Shown piece after piece: positions 14,484 through 22,176 of a stretch of DNA of 37,208 bases; position 1 is the first letter of the stretch, and the number at the start of each line of letters is the position of its first letter. The DNA is taken from positions 1 through 37,208 of the forward strand of contig CAZPPS010000017.1 of NCBI GenBank assembly GCA_964588495.1, given 5' to 3'. The position numbers and the translations under genes were made by a program. The notes below the pieces were generated by a model, which saw only the letters and a list, made by a program, of their open reading frames with translations, was not told where the DNA came from and did not search any database. Source of the DNA: CAVPKN01 sp964588495. Lineage in GTDB: Bacteria; Chlamydiota; Chlamydiia; Chlamydiales; JAAKFR01.

Positions 14484-14882
14484 ATGACACAGAAAGTCGG
14501 GCGAAACGATCCCTGCCCTTGCGGATCTGGTAAAAAGTATAAAAATTGCCATATGCTTCAGGAGCAAGAGACTCAATCTGCCAAGTATACAGCGAGCGGC
14601 AAAAGAAAATTTAAGGCCAAAGTCCTCAGCATGAAAGATAAAAGTTTATCGATCTTTGGCAGATCTGCGACCGTGCAACAGGAAGCGCCCGCCTCTGATG
14701 CCCTTGCCAAGATGAAATTCCGGATGACCAAAGGGGACTTCCGCACCAAACAAAAACAGGCGCCAGCTTTCGAAAAAACTGAAAGTACAGAGCAGCCTCA
14801 AGAGCGTGAACGCAACCTTCCGAAGCCCGGCGAAGAGTTCAAAATTACAAAAGAAGATTTTCGTAAAAAAGAAGAAGACTAA
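14484..14882 (+). CDS. SEC-C motif protein
   Basis: The frame is open from a TTG at 14469, but GAGG at 14471-14474 sits 9 nt before ATG 14484, so that start is chosen (132 residues). The N-terminus carries a SEC-C zinc motif, VGRNDPCPCGSGKKYKNCH, as at the C-terminus of SecA. The remainder is Lys/Glu-rich, with two related segments (FRMTKGDFRTK and FKITKEDFRKK). It may bind zinc and ribosomes or nucleic acids through this motif; no specific function is known to me. tRNA-Thr follows 35 nt downstream. Confidence 0.82.
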   Translation: MTQKVGRNDPCPCGSGKKYKNCHMLQEQETQSAKYTASGKRKFKAKVLSMKDKSLSIFGRSATVQQEAPASDALAKMKFRMTKGDFRTKQKQAPAFEKTESTEQPQERERNLPKPGEEFKITKEDFRKKEED

Positions 14883-14917
14883 AAAATAAGGGCTTTGATA
14901 TATATTGCTGCTTCTAC

Positions 14918-14990
14918 GCTGGAGTAGCTCAACTGGTAGAGCATCCGACTTGTAATCGGACGGTTGAGGGTTCAAGTCCTTTCTCCAGCA
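14918..14990 (+). tRNA. tRNA-Thr (TGT)
   Basis: A 73-nt cloverleaf. The acceptor GCTGGAG pairs with CTCCAGC, discriminator A. The D-arm contains AGCTCAACTGGTAGAGC, the anticodon stem-loop is TCCGA-CTTGTAA-TCGGA (anticodon TGT) and the T-arm GGTTCAAGTCC. A TATATT at 14901-14906 is a possible -10 box. Confidence 0.96.
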
Positions 14991-14998
14991 TTCCTTTC

Positions 14999-15081
14999 GG
15001 GGGTGTCGCATAGTGGCCAATTGCGTTGGACTGTAAATCCGATAGCTTCGGCTTTCGCTAGTTCGAATCTAGCCACCCCCA
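14999..15081 (+). tRNA. tRNA-Tyr (GTA)
   Basis: An 83-nt class II tRNA. The acceptor GGGGGTG pairs with CACCCCC, discriminator A. The anticodon loop is ACTGTAAAT (anticodon GTA), followed by an extended variable arm (AGCTTCGGCTTTC) and T-arm GTTCGAATC. It lies 8 nt after tRNA-Thr, so the two are probably one transcript. A T-run (TTTTTT) follows at 15083. Confidence 0.95.
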
Positions 15082-15096
15082 CTTTTTTCCCACTTA

Positions 15097-15114
15097 TTTT
15101 GGAGTGCGGTGACT
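15097..15114. repeat. 18-bp repeat, left copy flanking the S41 peptidase gene
   Basis: TTTTGGAGTGCGGTGACT recurs in inverted orientation at 16661-16678 (AGTCACGGCACTCCAAAA), matching at 17 of 18 bases. The pair brackets the S41 gene and lies just behind tRNA-Tyr. Confidence 0.7.
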
Positions 15115-15164
15115 CGTTACAGCAGTTTTGTTGAAAATCAAAAATAAAAAATGAAATCTGGCGA

Positions 15165-16580
15165 TTAAATTTGTTTTTTAGCTACTAGAAGAGCGTCTTT
15201 AGCATTAGTTTGAATATCAGGTGCTAAACCCTCTCCATCCCAGTTCTTTTCCCCATTTTTAAGAACATAATCTCCGAATGAAACAGCTACGAAAAAGTCA
15301 TTATTTACTTCAAATAGCTTGTTTACATGCGCGCCTCCGCCCGTTGTTTCGCCGATAACTGTGGCTTTTCTGTGCTCCCTAAGATGATAGGTAAGAGCTT
15401 CAGCAGCTGAAAAGGAGTCGCTGCTCGTCAGAATAAAAATGGGTTGTTCCAACATTCTTTCTTGTAAAGGGAGCTCTTCTTCAGAAAGGGTTTGTACAGG
15501 AGCTACTGGGAAAAACTGTAATTCTTCTTGAGAGATCGCGTCTCTGTACATACTCTGGCCTAAATCTATGCTGGGTTTAATAAAATGGCTAGCAATATAG
15601 GCCATCATATATTGAGAGCCGCCACTATTTCTTCGTAAATCTATAATAATCGCTTTTGGGTTCGATTTTCTAATTTGATCTAAGGCGTGTTTCACTTCCT
15701 CAAGTTTAGGGCATTTATTGCCTTCTGTTCCCTCAATATTTTCAAATTTAGTGAATTCAAAATATGCATAATCATTGTTTAATTCCACTTTCACTTCATT
15801 AGTTTCTGGCTTGAAATCTTTATTTTCATGACGGTCCACAATATATACATGTCCATCCTGACTGATTTCCCTCAAATCTATGGTTAGCTCAATGACAAAA
15901 TCCATGCGGTCATAAAATTTTTCATATTTTCCGGAATGAAATAGAGCATTCAGTTCATCTGCGATCAGCTTTCCCTTATCTTTGTCTAAATAGTGATCTG
16001 CAATCAATTCAGGAACACGCTTCATTGTCGATGGTAAATCAAAGGGACGTGTGGCCTCTCGAAGGCTTGAACCGAGCTCCGAATTTCCTTGTTTTTCTAT
16101 TTTGTCAGCGATTTCAAATAGTATTTTTGGTTGATTGAGGAAGGGTTCGGCTTCGTTGATAGTAGCCAAAATTAGGGTCTTATCATCAGAAGTACAGCGT
16201 TGAATGAGTGCTTGGCAGAGAGAATTTTTTGCTGATTCTAACGGATTTGTATCAGCATAGGTTCTTTTGAGCAGCTTGTTTGCTCCAAGGGAATAGACGG
16301 TCTTGGTAAGAGACATGTGTTCGATGTGAGTCTCGTGGGAAACAAAAGATACGAATGCGCATTTTTTCGCGAAAGGGCGCGCCTCTGATAGCGATTTTAA
16401 TACCTCTTTCACGCATTCTGGGGCCTCCGCATCATCTTCGTAAATGTATTCCCTTCCAGCAATATTTATTTTTTTAATATCGGAACTTGAAGCAGAAGCC
16501 GCATCATAGAGGTACACGGTGTAAGCTTTGCTTTCGTGTGTAAATTGCAGACTTAATTTTGAGACATCGGAAGGGGTCAT
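15165..16580 (-). CDS. S41 family serine peptidase without a signal peptide
   Basis: The 471-residue protein has the S41 (tail-specific/IRBP-type) signatures in its C-terminal half: DGH at 242-244, IIIDLRRNSGGS (312-322), TSSDSFSAAE (385-394), GETTGGGAH (410-418) and NWDGEGLAPDI (446-456). By analogy with the family the likely triad is H244, S391 and E411. The N-terminal 200 residues are unrecognised and no PDZ domain is evident. The N-terminus (MTPSDVSKLSLQFTHESKAY) is polar, so Sec export is unlikely. A cytosolic protease or a type III substrate are both possible. It is divergent from the Inc-like gene at 16762 and flanked by an 18-bp inverted repeat. Confidence 0.85.
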   Translation of the reverse strand: MTPSDVSKLSLQFTHESKAYTVYLYDAASASSSDIKKINIAGREYIYEDDAEAPECVKEVLKSLSEARPFAKKCAFVSFVSHETHIEHMSLTKTVYSLGANKLLKRTYADTNPLESAKNSLCQALIQRCTSDDKTLILATINEAEPFLNQPKILFEIADKIEKQGNSELGSSLREATRPFDLPSTMKRVPELIADHYLDKDKGKLIADELNALFHSGKYEKFYDRMDFVIELTIDLREISQDGHVYIVDRHENKDFKPETNEVKVELNNDYAYFEFTKFENIEGTEGNKCPKLEEVKHALDQIRKSNPKAIIIDLRRNSGGSQYMMAYIASHFIKPSIDLGQSMYRDAISQEELQFFPVAPVQTLSEEELPLQERMLEQPIFILTSSDSFSAAEALTYHLREHRKATVIGETTGGGAHVNKLFEVNNDFFVAVSFGDYVLKNGEKNWDGEGLAPDIQTNAKDALLVAKKQI

Positions 16581-16660
16581 AATGAAATAAACTCTTGATT
16601 TTTAAAGAATTATATCATTTTTTTGAGTAAAATGACAGATGAAAGTCAGGGCGACGACCA

Positions 16661-16678
16661 AGTCACGGCACTCCAAAA
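16661..16678. repeat. 18-bp repeat, right inverted copy
   Basis: AGTCACGGCACTCCAAAA is the inverted partner of 15097-15114 with one mismatch. It lies 83 nt upstream of the S41 start codon. Confidence 0.7.
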
Positions 16679-16690
16679 AGCCTCTCAAAA

Positions 16691-16734
16691 CAATCTTAAT
16701 ATTAACTTAATGCTTTTCTGCTAATTTAAGATTG
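16691..16734. promoter_or_regulatory. Inverted repeat upstream of the first Inc-like paralogue
   Basis: CAATCTTAA (16691-16699) and TTAAGATTG (16726-16734) are perfect 9-bp inverted repeats separated by 26 nt of A/T-rich sequence. They lie 27-70 nt upstream of ATG 16762, in the intergenic region shared with the divergent S41 gene. They could be an operator or an RNA stem-loop in the leader. No factor can be named. Confidence 0.4.
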
Positions 16735-16761
16735 TAAGTTTTTAATAAAGAATGGGTAAAA

Positions 16762-17823
16762 ATGTCCATAGCTGAGCGCCCGGGAAGTCAACCTTCTTTT
16801 GAAAAAGGGCTTGTCCAAGACAATCTAAATAGAAGCGCTGGATGTACCAACTATTGGCCAATTGCTTGTGCGATTGGAGTCATTGTCTGCTTAGGGGCAG
16901 CGTTTTTGACAATGGCAGCGCATCAGGTTTTGCCCCAGGGTATCAATGCGATCAGTGATTTGGGAATATTGGGGCAAGCCCTTGGATATGCAGGATTGGG
17001 AATAGGAGCGATTGTCATTTTAATCGGATCGGTTAAGAGCTATCTTCATAAAAGGCAAGAACCAGGTGCTTTGGATCCTTCTTTGGCAGCTGTGATTGAA
17101 CAGATACGTCTTGCAAAAAGCCAGAATATTAATACAGCACTCTTTGTGGGAAGGACAAATAAGCAACCGTTGCCAAAGGAGGAAGGGTGGGCATGGTTTA
17201 GCCTCCATTGCAACAAAAAGAAAGGAGATAGCAGCCGCCATTTACACATCGATTTCAACGACCGTCAAATCATGCAAAACATCCATCACCTTTTCGATAA
17301 AGTCGTGGTAGATCCTTCTTTTATTATGTTTTTTCGTGGTTCTCCTTGGGATGCTTTACAGCCCCTTTTAGTTAAATGCGTGTCTTCTAAGCTAATTGTG
17401 GAAAGTGATAAAGGGCGGGAAGAGATTGGAGGCGCTTTGGTAATTGATGGTCGCAATGCGTGTCTGAAAACACCTAATAAAGATCAGTTGACCAATTCCC
17501 AAATTGAAAATCAAAGGTTTGAGGCGTGGAAAAAAGATGTTGGATTACTGAAGTTTGATGAAGAGTACGAAAGCTTTCTTCAAACGCTTGAGACCGAAAA
17601 TAAAAAACCTCAGATTGGTGATTCGAAATCACTTTTCAAGCGCCATATCTTAGAGAGAGAGGGCTTAGCTCTTAAAAAGGTCGATTACAGACCACAGCTT
17701 TTAAAAAATATTCGAGAGTATTTGTTAACCTTATTTCACAATGTGGAATTGAAAAAGGGTCCTTATCCTTACAGAGGCGATGAGACTCCAAGGGAATATT
17801 GGGTAGTCAGCCACCCCAAGTAA
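16762..17823 (+). CDS. Putative Inc-like protein, tandem paralogue 1
   Basis: This 353-residue protein has two hydrophobic helices at about 33-55 (YWPIACAIGVIVCLGAAFLT) and 72-92 (ALGYAGLGIGAIVILIGS), separated by HQVLPQGINAIS. The following soluble region starts with VIEQIRLAKSQ and contains ALFVGRTN, EEGWAWFSL, LFDKVVVDPS and SPWDALQPLL, all shared with the next gene. A stretch near residues 247-315 has no counterpart there. The alternating strand/helix pattern (FDKVVVD, then a helix, then KLIVES) is Rossmann-like, but I see no cofactor-binding motif and do not name a function. Membrane architecture suggests an inclusion-membrane protein. No good Shine-Dalgarno is visible before ATG 16762. 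Confidence 0.75.
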   Translation: MSIAERPGSQPSFEKGLVQDNLNRSAGCTNYWPIACAIGVIVCLGAAFLTMAAHQVLPQGINAISDLGILGQALGYAGLGIGAIVILIGSVKSYLHKRQEPGALDPSLAAVIEQIRLAKSQNINTALFVGRTNKQPLPKEEGWAWFSLHCNKKKGDSSRHLHIDFNDRQIMQNIHHLFDKVVVDPSFIMFFRGSPWDALQPLLVKCVSSKLIVESDKGREEIGGALVIDGRNACLKTPNKDQLTNSQIENQRFEAWKKDVGLLKFDEEYESFLQTLETENKKPQIGDSKSLFKRHILEREGLALKKVDYRPQLLKNIREYLLTLFHNVELKKGPYPYRGDETPREYWVVSHPK

Positions 17824-17909
17824 TTTTTTTAAAAAAATATTTTATTAACGCTGTCTTAATATCTTTGTGTTATCATTCCTTTAGAGTTTTTTATAACCCC
17901 AGGAAGATC

Positions 17910-19148
17910 ATGTCTCTGCCAAACCTTCAAGCCTATCCTTATTCAGAAGTTGCGAACCTCTTGCCTCAAGACAGAAAGGAGAAAGTTGAAAGAGATGCGC
18001 TGCAGTCACGGGTCAATCACAATAATTGGACACCTATTAACTATGGGCCGCCAATTGCTTGTGCTATTGGGGTAATTGTATGCTTAGGGGCCGTCTTCCT
18101 GACTTTAGCTGTACATCAGGTTTTACCACATGGGATTAATGCGATTAGCGAATTAGGTGTTTATGGAGAAGTACTGGCTTATGGGGGATTGGGAATCGGA
18201 GCGATTGTCATCTTAATCGGAGGGGTTAAGTGGTATCTCAATAAGCAAAAGATTGCCAATGCGATTGAGGAAGGGGTAGCTAGCACGCGTTACAACTCAG
18301 AATCTTCAGAGGTAGAGGCCTATTTCCGCAACATGATAGAACCCAATGAACTACTTGCAGTCAATAATCCTGAGCGGCAAGAAATTAGCATTTACTATCA
18401 ACAATGGAATGAAACGCATAAATTACACCTTCCAATGAATCCAGAGACATTCGAATACGACGCAGATCCGGAAGTAGCTTTTCAAAATTGGTGCGAAACT
18501 CACAGCTCGATTGTGCAGGGTAAGCGCTTTATTGATTTAGACGTTGTGCGCCAAAGAACAGAAACTTTTGAACGGAAAAAGATTTATTCTTTGGATGTTG
18601 TGATTGAGCAGATACGTCTTGCCAGAAGCCAAGGTACTCAAACAGCGCTCTTTCTTGGAAGAACAAACGATCAGTCCATGCCAGTAGAAGAGGGATGGGC
18701 ATGGTTTAGTCTTGATGAGCACATGGAACCCGAGAATAGAGGTCATCATTTGCAGATCAATTTCAATGAACCGGAAATCATGCAAAAGATTCACAATCTT
18801 TTCGATAAAGTAGTCGTCGATTGCTCTGTAATTAAATTTTTCCATGACTCGCCCTGGGATGCTCTGCAGCCTCTTTTATTTAAGGATAAGTCTTCTGAGC
18901 TCATCGTAGAGACCCATCGTGGTAATAGCATTTCGCAAAACTTGCTTATAGACGGTCGCAAGGCATGGCTTCAGGTTCCATTCGGTTTGTCAGAATCAGA
19001 AAGATCTAATTATGACTGTCAGTTTTTAGATGCTATTGGAGAGTATTTGGAAACACTTTTCCATAATGTGGAATTGGTAGGGGGCGCATATCCTTACAGA
19101 GACGAGGCAGATTATAGACGATATTGGGTAGCGAGCAACCCCATATAA
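17910..19148 (+). CDS. Putative Inc-like protein, tandem paralogue 2
   Basis: The frame is open from 17799, but ATG 17910 with AGGAAG 3 nt upstream is the likely start, giving 412 residues. The two hydrophobic helices at about 47-69 and 86-106 and the loop HQVLPHGINAIS are nearly identical to paralogue 1. The C-terminal domain is shared too: VIEQIRLARSQ, ALFLGRTN, EEGWAWFSL, LFDKVVVD, SPWDALQPLL, and a final LFHNVEL...PYR...YW signature. Between helices and domain it has about 110 extra residues (about 115-224) absent from paralogue 1. Tandem duplication followed by domain insertion or loss is the simplest reading. Confidence 0.78.
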   Translation: MSLPNLQAYPYSEVANLLPQDRKEKVERDALQSRVNHNNWTPINYGPPIACAIGVIVCLGAVFLTLAVHQVLPHGINAISELGVYGEVLAYGGLGIGAIVILIGGVKWYLNKQKIANAIEEGVASTRYNSESSEVEAYFRNMIEPNELLAVNNPERQEISIYYQQWNETHKLHLPMNPETFEYDADPEVAFQNWCETHSSIVQGKRFIDLDVVRQRTETFERKKIYSLDVVIEQIRLARSQGTQTALFLGRTNDQSMPVEEGWAWFSLDEHMEPENRGHHLQINFNEPEIMQKIHNLFDKVVVDCSVIKFFHDSPWDALQPLLFKDKSSELIVETHRGNSISQNLLIDGRKAWLQVPFGLSESERSNYDCQFLDAIGEYLETLFHNVELVGGAYPYRDEADYRRYWVASNPI

Positions 19149-19227
19149 CAATTACCCTCCGGGCAACAGGTTGTTTCAAAAAAATCTGGGTTCGGTTACA
19201 AACATGGCTTTAATTGTTAGTCTAACA

Positions 19228-21342
19228 ATGAATCTCGAAGATCAGCTTAAGAAGTTTTTTGGGTATAATAGTTTCCAGAAGGATCAGCGGGAAATTATTG
19301 CTGCGATTTGCGAGCGACGGGATGTTTTGGCGATCTTGCCGACGGGGGCTGGGAAGTCGATCTGTTATCAGTTGCCGGCGTTGATCCTGCCGGGGATTGC
19401 CGTTGTAGTATCGCCCCTGATTTCATTGATGCAGGATCAAGTGGTCAGTTTGGCCAAAAACGATTTACCTGCCATTTTTCTCAATAGCAGCATTCCCTAT
19501 GATGAGATTCAGGTTGTTTTGAAGAATCTGAAGAACTACAAGCTCCTATATGTGGCGCCTGAGCGCTTTGCTGATCCCCACTTTCTTCAATGTTTGAAAG
19601 AGACACACGTCTCTTTTTTTGCCATTGATGAGGCGCACTGCATTTCCCAATGGGGGCATGCCTTTCGCCCAGAATACCGGCAATTAGCGCTGTTAAAGAA
19701 GGAGTTTCCCCAAAGCGGTGTGGTGGCGCTGACCGCAACTGCGACGCAAGATGTGGAACGCGATATCGTCAGCCAAGTCAACATGCAGAATCCTTATGTT
19801 GTTAAAGCGAGCTTTGACCGTCCGAATCTGACATTTCACATGCACGCGAAGATAGATGTTGCGAGCCAACTCAACGCATTTTTAAAGAAACATCCCAATG
19901 AATCAGGAATTTTGTATGCAGCGACACGTAAGAATGTGGATGAGAACTTCTTATACCTGCAGAGCCAAGGGTATAAAGTGGGCAAGTACCATGCCGGCAT
20001 GAGCGATACCGAGCGGACAAAAGCGCAGCATGCCTTTGTCTATGGGGATTTACAGATTATGGTGGCAACGGTGGCGTTCGGGATGGGAATCCATAAGCCC
20101 GATATCCGCTTTGTGGTCCATCTGGATATGCCAAGATCGATCGAACACTATTATCAGGAAGTGGGGCGCGCTGGCCGCGATGGTTTGCCCTCTGTTTGTT
20201 TGATGTTTTATTCTGCACAAGAGCTCATGATCTACGATCTTTTTTTGCAGCAGCTCACAGATGACACGGTCAAGCGGGTGACCAAAGCCAAAACCGATAA
20301 GATGTATGCCCTTTGCCATTCAGCGGGTTGCCGTCGCAAAAGCCTCTTAAAGTATTTTGGAGAAAATTTCAGCGCTGACAACTGCAATAGCTGCGATAAC
20401 TGTCTCGATCAAAACGAGCTTGTCGATGAAACGGTTGTGGCAAAGAAAATTCTCTCCTGCGTCTACCGCCTTGATCAGCGATTTGGGGTCCGCTATGTGA
20501 TGGATGTTTTGCGCGGCTCAAAAAACCAGAAAATTTTAGACAATCAACACGAAAATCTCTCGACCTATGGCTTGATGAAAGAGTATTCGGACGCCGATCT
20601 GCGCTACTATATCGAAACCCTCATTAGCCTCGGATTTTTAGAAAAAACAGAAGGGGAATACCCCATTCTCCGCTGGAGCGCCACTTCTTCTCAGGTCATC
20701 AAAGACGGAGCTCCTGTCCTGATACGTAAAAAACTGCGGCAAGTGGCGCGCAAAAAAGATCCAAGTGCTGTGGAATATGACCAAGTGCTCTTTAACGAGC
20801 TTTCCGCGCTCAGACGCCAATGGGCGCAAGAGACCCACGTCCCGGCCTTTGTCGTCTTCGGCGATCGCTCTCTGATCGAAATGTCCATTTTTTACCCCAG
20901 AACCCGCTCCGCCTTCCTAGAGATCAACGGCTGCGGCCCCGCCAAATGGCAAAAATACGGCGCCTCTTTCCTTGCAGCCATCACCGACTATTGCTCAAAA
21001 AATGGAATTGAACCTTCCTCTATTCATCAACTATCTAAAAATCCCAATCCTTCGTCTATAGATACGCTGGAGCTTTATTTACAGGGCCATAGTCCAGAAG
21101 AAATTGCAGCTTTGAGAGGCTTAAGCTTAAGAACTGTCATCAAGCATGTGCAAGAACAGATTGCCTTAGGAAAAGACCTTGACGTCTCCCGAATCGTGGC
21201 TCAAGAGAAGCAAAAAGCTATCCGTCAGGTGATTGCAATCGTTGGCTGTGAAAAACTTTCTCCTATCAAAGAGGCTCTCCCACAAGATTTTACTTACGAG
21301 GAAATCGGCCTGGTGGCCGCCTTTTACCGTCGAAAAAGCTGA
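19228..21342 (+). CDS. recQ: ATP-dependent DNA helicase RecQ
   Basis: The frame is open from 19171, with ATGs at 19204 and 19228. The latter gives the usual RecQ N-terminus (MNLEDQLKKFFGYNSF) and 704 residues. Motifs from Met19228: Walker A PTGAGKS (38-44), DEAHCISQWGHAFRP (from 134), LTATAT, a C-terminal helicase lobe with QEVGRAGRDG, a zinc-binding cluster (CNSCDNC), an RQC winged helix, an HRDC domain, and a C-terminal helix-turn-helix (HTH_40-like, EEIAALRGLSLRTVIKHV). RecQ unwinds DNA in RecF-pathway recombination and fork repair. There is no Shine-Dalgarno at either ATG. Confidence 0.95.
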   Translation: MNLEDQLKKFFGYNSFQKDQREIIAAICERRDVLAILPTGAGKSICYQLPALILPGIAVVVSPLISLMQDQVVSLAKNDLPAIFLNSSIPYDEIQVVLKNLKNYKLLYVAPERFADPHFLQCLKETHVSFFAIDEAHCISQWGHAFRPEYRQLALLKKEFPQSGVVALTATATQDVERDIVSQVNMQNPYVVKASFDRPNLTFHMHAKIDVASQLNAFLKKHPNESGILYAATRKNVDENFLYLQSQGYKVGKYHAGMSDTERTKAQHAFVYGDLQIMVATVAFGMGIHKPDIRFVVHLDMPRSIEHYYQEVGRAGRDGLPSVCLMFYSAQELMIYDLFLQQLTDDTVKRVTKAKTDKMYALCHSAGCRRKSLLKYFGENFSADNCNSCDNCLDQNELVDETVVAKKILSCVYRLDQRFGVRYVMDVLRGSKNQKILDNQHENLSTYGLMKEYSDADLRYYIETLISLGFLEKTEGEYPILRWSATSSQVIKDGAPVLIRKKLRQVARKKDPSAVEYDQVLFNELSALRRQWAQETHVPAFVVFGDRSLIEMSIFYPRTRSAFLEINGCGPAKWQKYGASFLAAITDYCSKNGIEPSSIHQLSKNPNPSSIDTLELYLQGHSPEEIAALRGLSLRTVIKHVQEQIALGKDLDVSRIVAQEKQKAIRQVIAIVGCEKLSPIKEALPQDFTYEEIGLVAAFYRRKS

Positions 21343-21470
21343 AAAAAAATATTGCCTTAATCGTTTTCCAATCTTGGTAACTTGCTTGACTTTGTAATTA
21401 ACTTTTTCTCTTCAGTTTTTACACGACGCTCCAGTTTTTTCAGGTCTTCTTCTGGGGGAAGATTTTCTGG

Positions 21471-21824
21471 TTAGCTGGGGTCGGAAGGGGGGCGGCGGAG
21501 GGCTTTTTTGGCGGAGGTTTTGGATTTTTTGAGGCGGTTTTGTTTGCGGACCGATTTGGGGATGCGGGTGGCGATCCGTTTGGGCTTTCTGTAGTTGAGC
21601 TTTTCAACTATTTTTCGCAGCTTAGTTAGGCAGTCTTTTTTATTGAGGAGCTGGCTGCGCTCTTTTTGGCTTGTGACTACAATGCCTGTGGGGATGTGCG
21701 TTAGGCGCACAGCGCTATCTGTCACGTTGACGTGTTGGCCGCCGCTGCCGCTGGCACGGTAAGCGCTCACTGTGCACTCTGCCAGGAGATCATCGTCAGA
21801 TTCTGGCAGGACAATTTTCGTCAT
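21471..21824 (-). CDS. Release-factor-like (GGQ) ribosome rescue protein
   Basis: The 117-residue protein is a stand-alone class I release-factor catalytic domain. YRASGSGGQHVNVTDSAVRL contains the GGQ motif (residues 28-30) that triggers peptidyl-tRNA hydrolysis, followed by IPTGIVV and a very basic tail (YRKPKRIATRIPKSVRKQNR). There is no codon-recognition domain. This layout fits codon-independent rescue factors of the ArfB / mtRF-R type. The sequence after GGQHVN is closer to true release factors than to E. coli ArfB as I recall it, so I avoid a gene symbol. The start overlaps the upstream GIY-YIG gene by 4 nt. Confidence 0.85.
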   Translation of the reverse strand: MTKIVLPESDDDLLAECTVSAYRASGSGGQHVNVTDSAVRLTHIPTGIVVTSQKERSQLLNKKDCLTKLRKIVEKLNYRKPKRIATRIPKSVRKQNRLKKSKTSAKKALRRPPSDPS

Positions 21825-22099
21825 TGATTGTTTTTGCTCGCGATCAATGCCAATTTTTCTTTCCGACTCATTTTTTTGATGGCACCTTCCCGTTTCGACG
21901 CCTCAGAGCGGTTGGATTGTGATTCGCGAAACACGATGTTCTCTGGGGCTGAAAAACGAAAAAAGCGTGCTCCTGTCTGCAATCTCCGATGTTCATCCAA
22001 TCGGCGTTCCAGGTTATTCGTAATTCCCGTATACAATTTGCCTGATTGGGTTTGTATCATGTAGACTTCCCAATGATTTGTATCCAAAGCGCCCATCAA
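21821..22099 (-). CDS. GIY-YIG nuclease family protein (UPF0213-like)
   Basis: This 92-residue single-domain protein has VYMIQTQSGKLYTGITNNLE (the GIY-YIG equivalent, VYM and LYTG), RRLDEHR with the expected Arg and His, and a C-terminal EGAIKKMSRKEKLALI that supplies the conserved Glu/Lys region. Small stand-alone GIY-YIG proteins of this size are common; some cleave nucleic acid, but most have no assigned role. Met1 and Met2 are adjacent possible starts. It overlaps the release-factor-like gene by 4 nt and so forms a two-gene operon with it. Confidence 0.88.
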   Translation of the reverse strand: MMGALDTNHWEVYMIQTQSGKLYTGITNNLERRLDEHRRLQTGARFFRFSAPENIVFRESQSNRSEASKREGAIKKMSRKEKLALIASKNNQ

Positions 22100-22176
22100 T
22101 AAAAATAATAATGGATTGTGCTAAAAAGAGAAAAAAAACGCTCGCATTTTTTTGTTTTGTGATCAAAATGGTGTTC

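Noticed and set aside
14646..15020. 124-residue minus-strand frame over the SEC-C gene and tRNA-Thr
   Set aside because: It is antisense to a gene with a zinc motif and to a tRNA; no ribosome-binding site or family signature.
15165..16580. Identifying the S41 peptidase as CPAF
   Set aside because: Only the general S41 motifs match; CPAF is longer and has a signal peptide, so the specific name is not supported.
19171..19227. RecQ starting at TTG 19171
   Set aside because: The extra 19 residues have no ribosome-binding site and no counterpart in typical RecQ N-termini.
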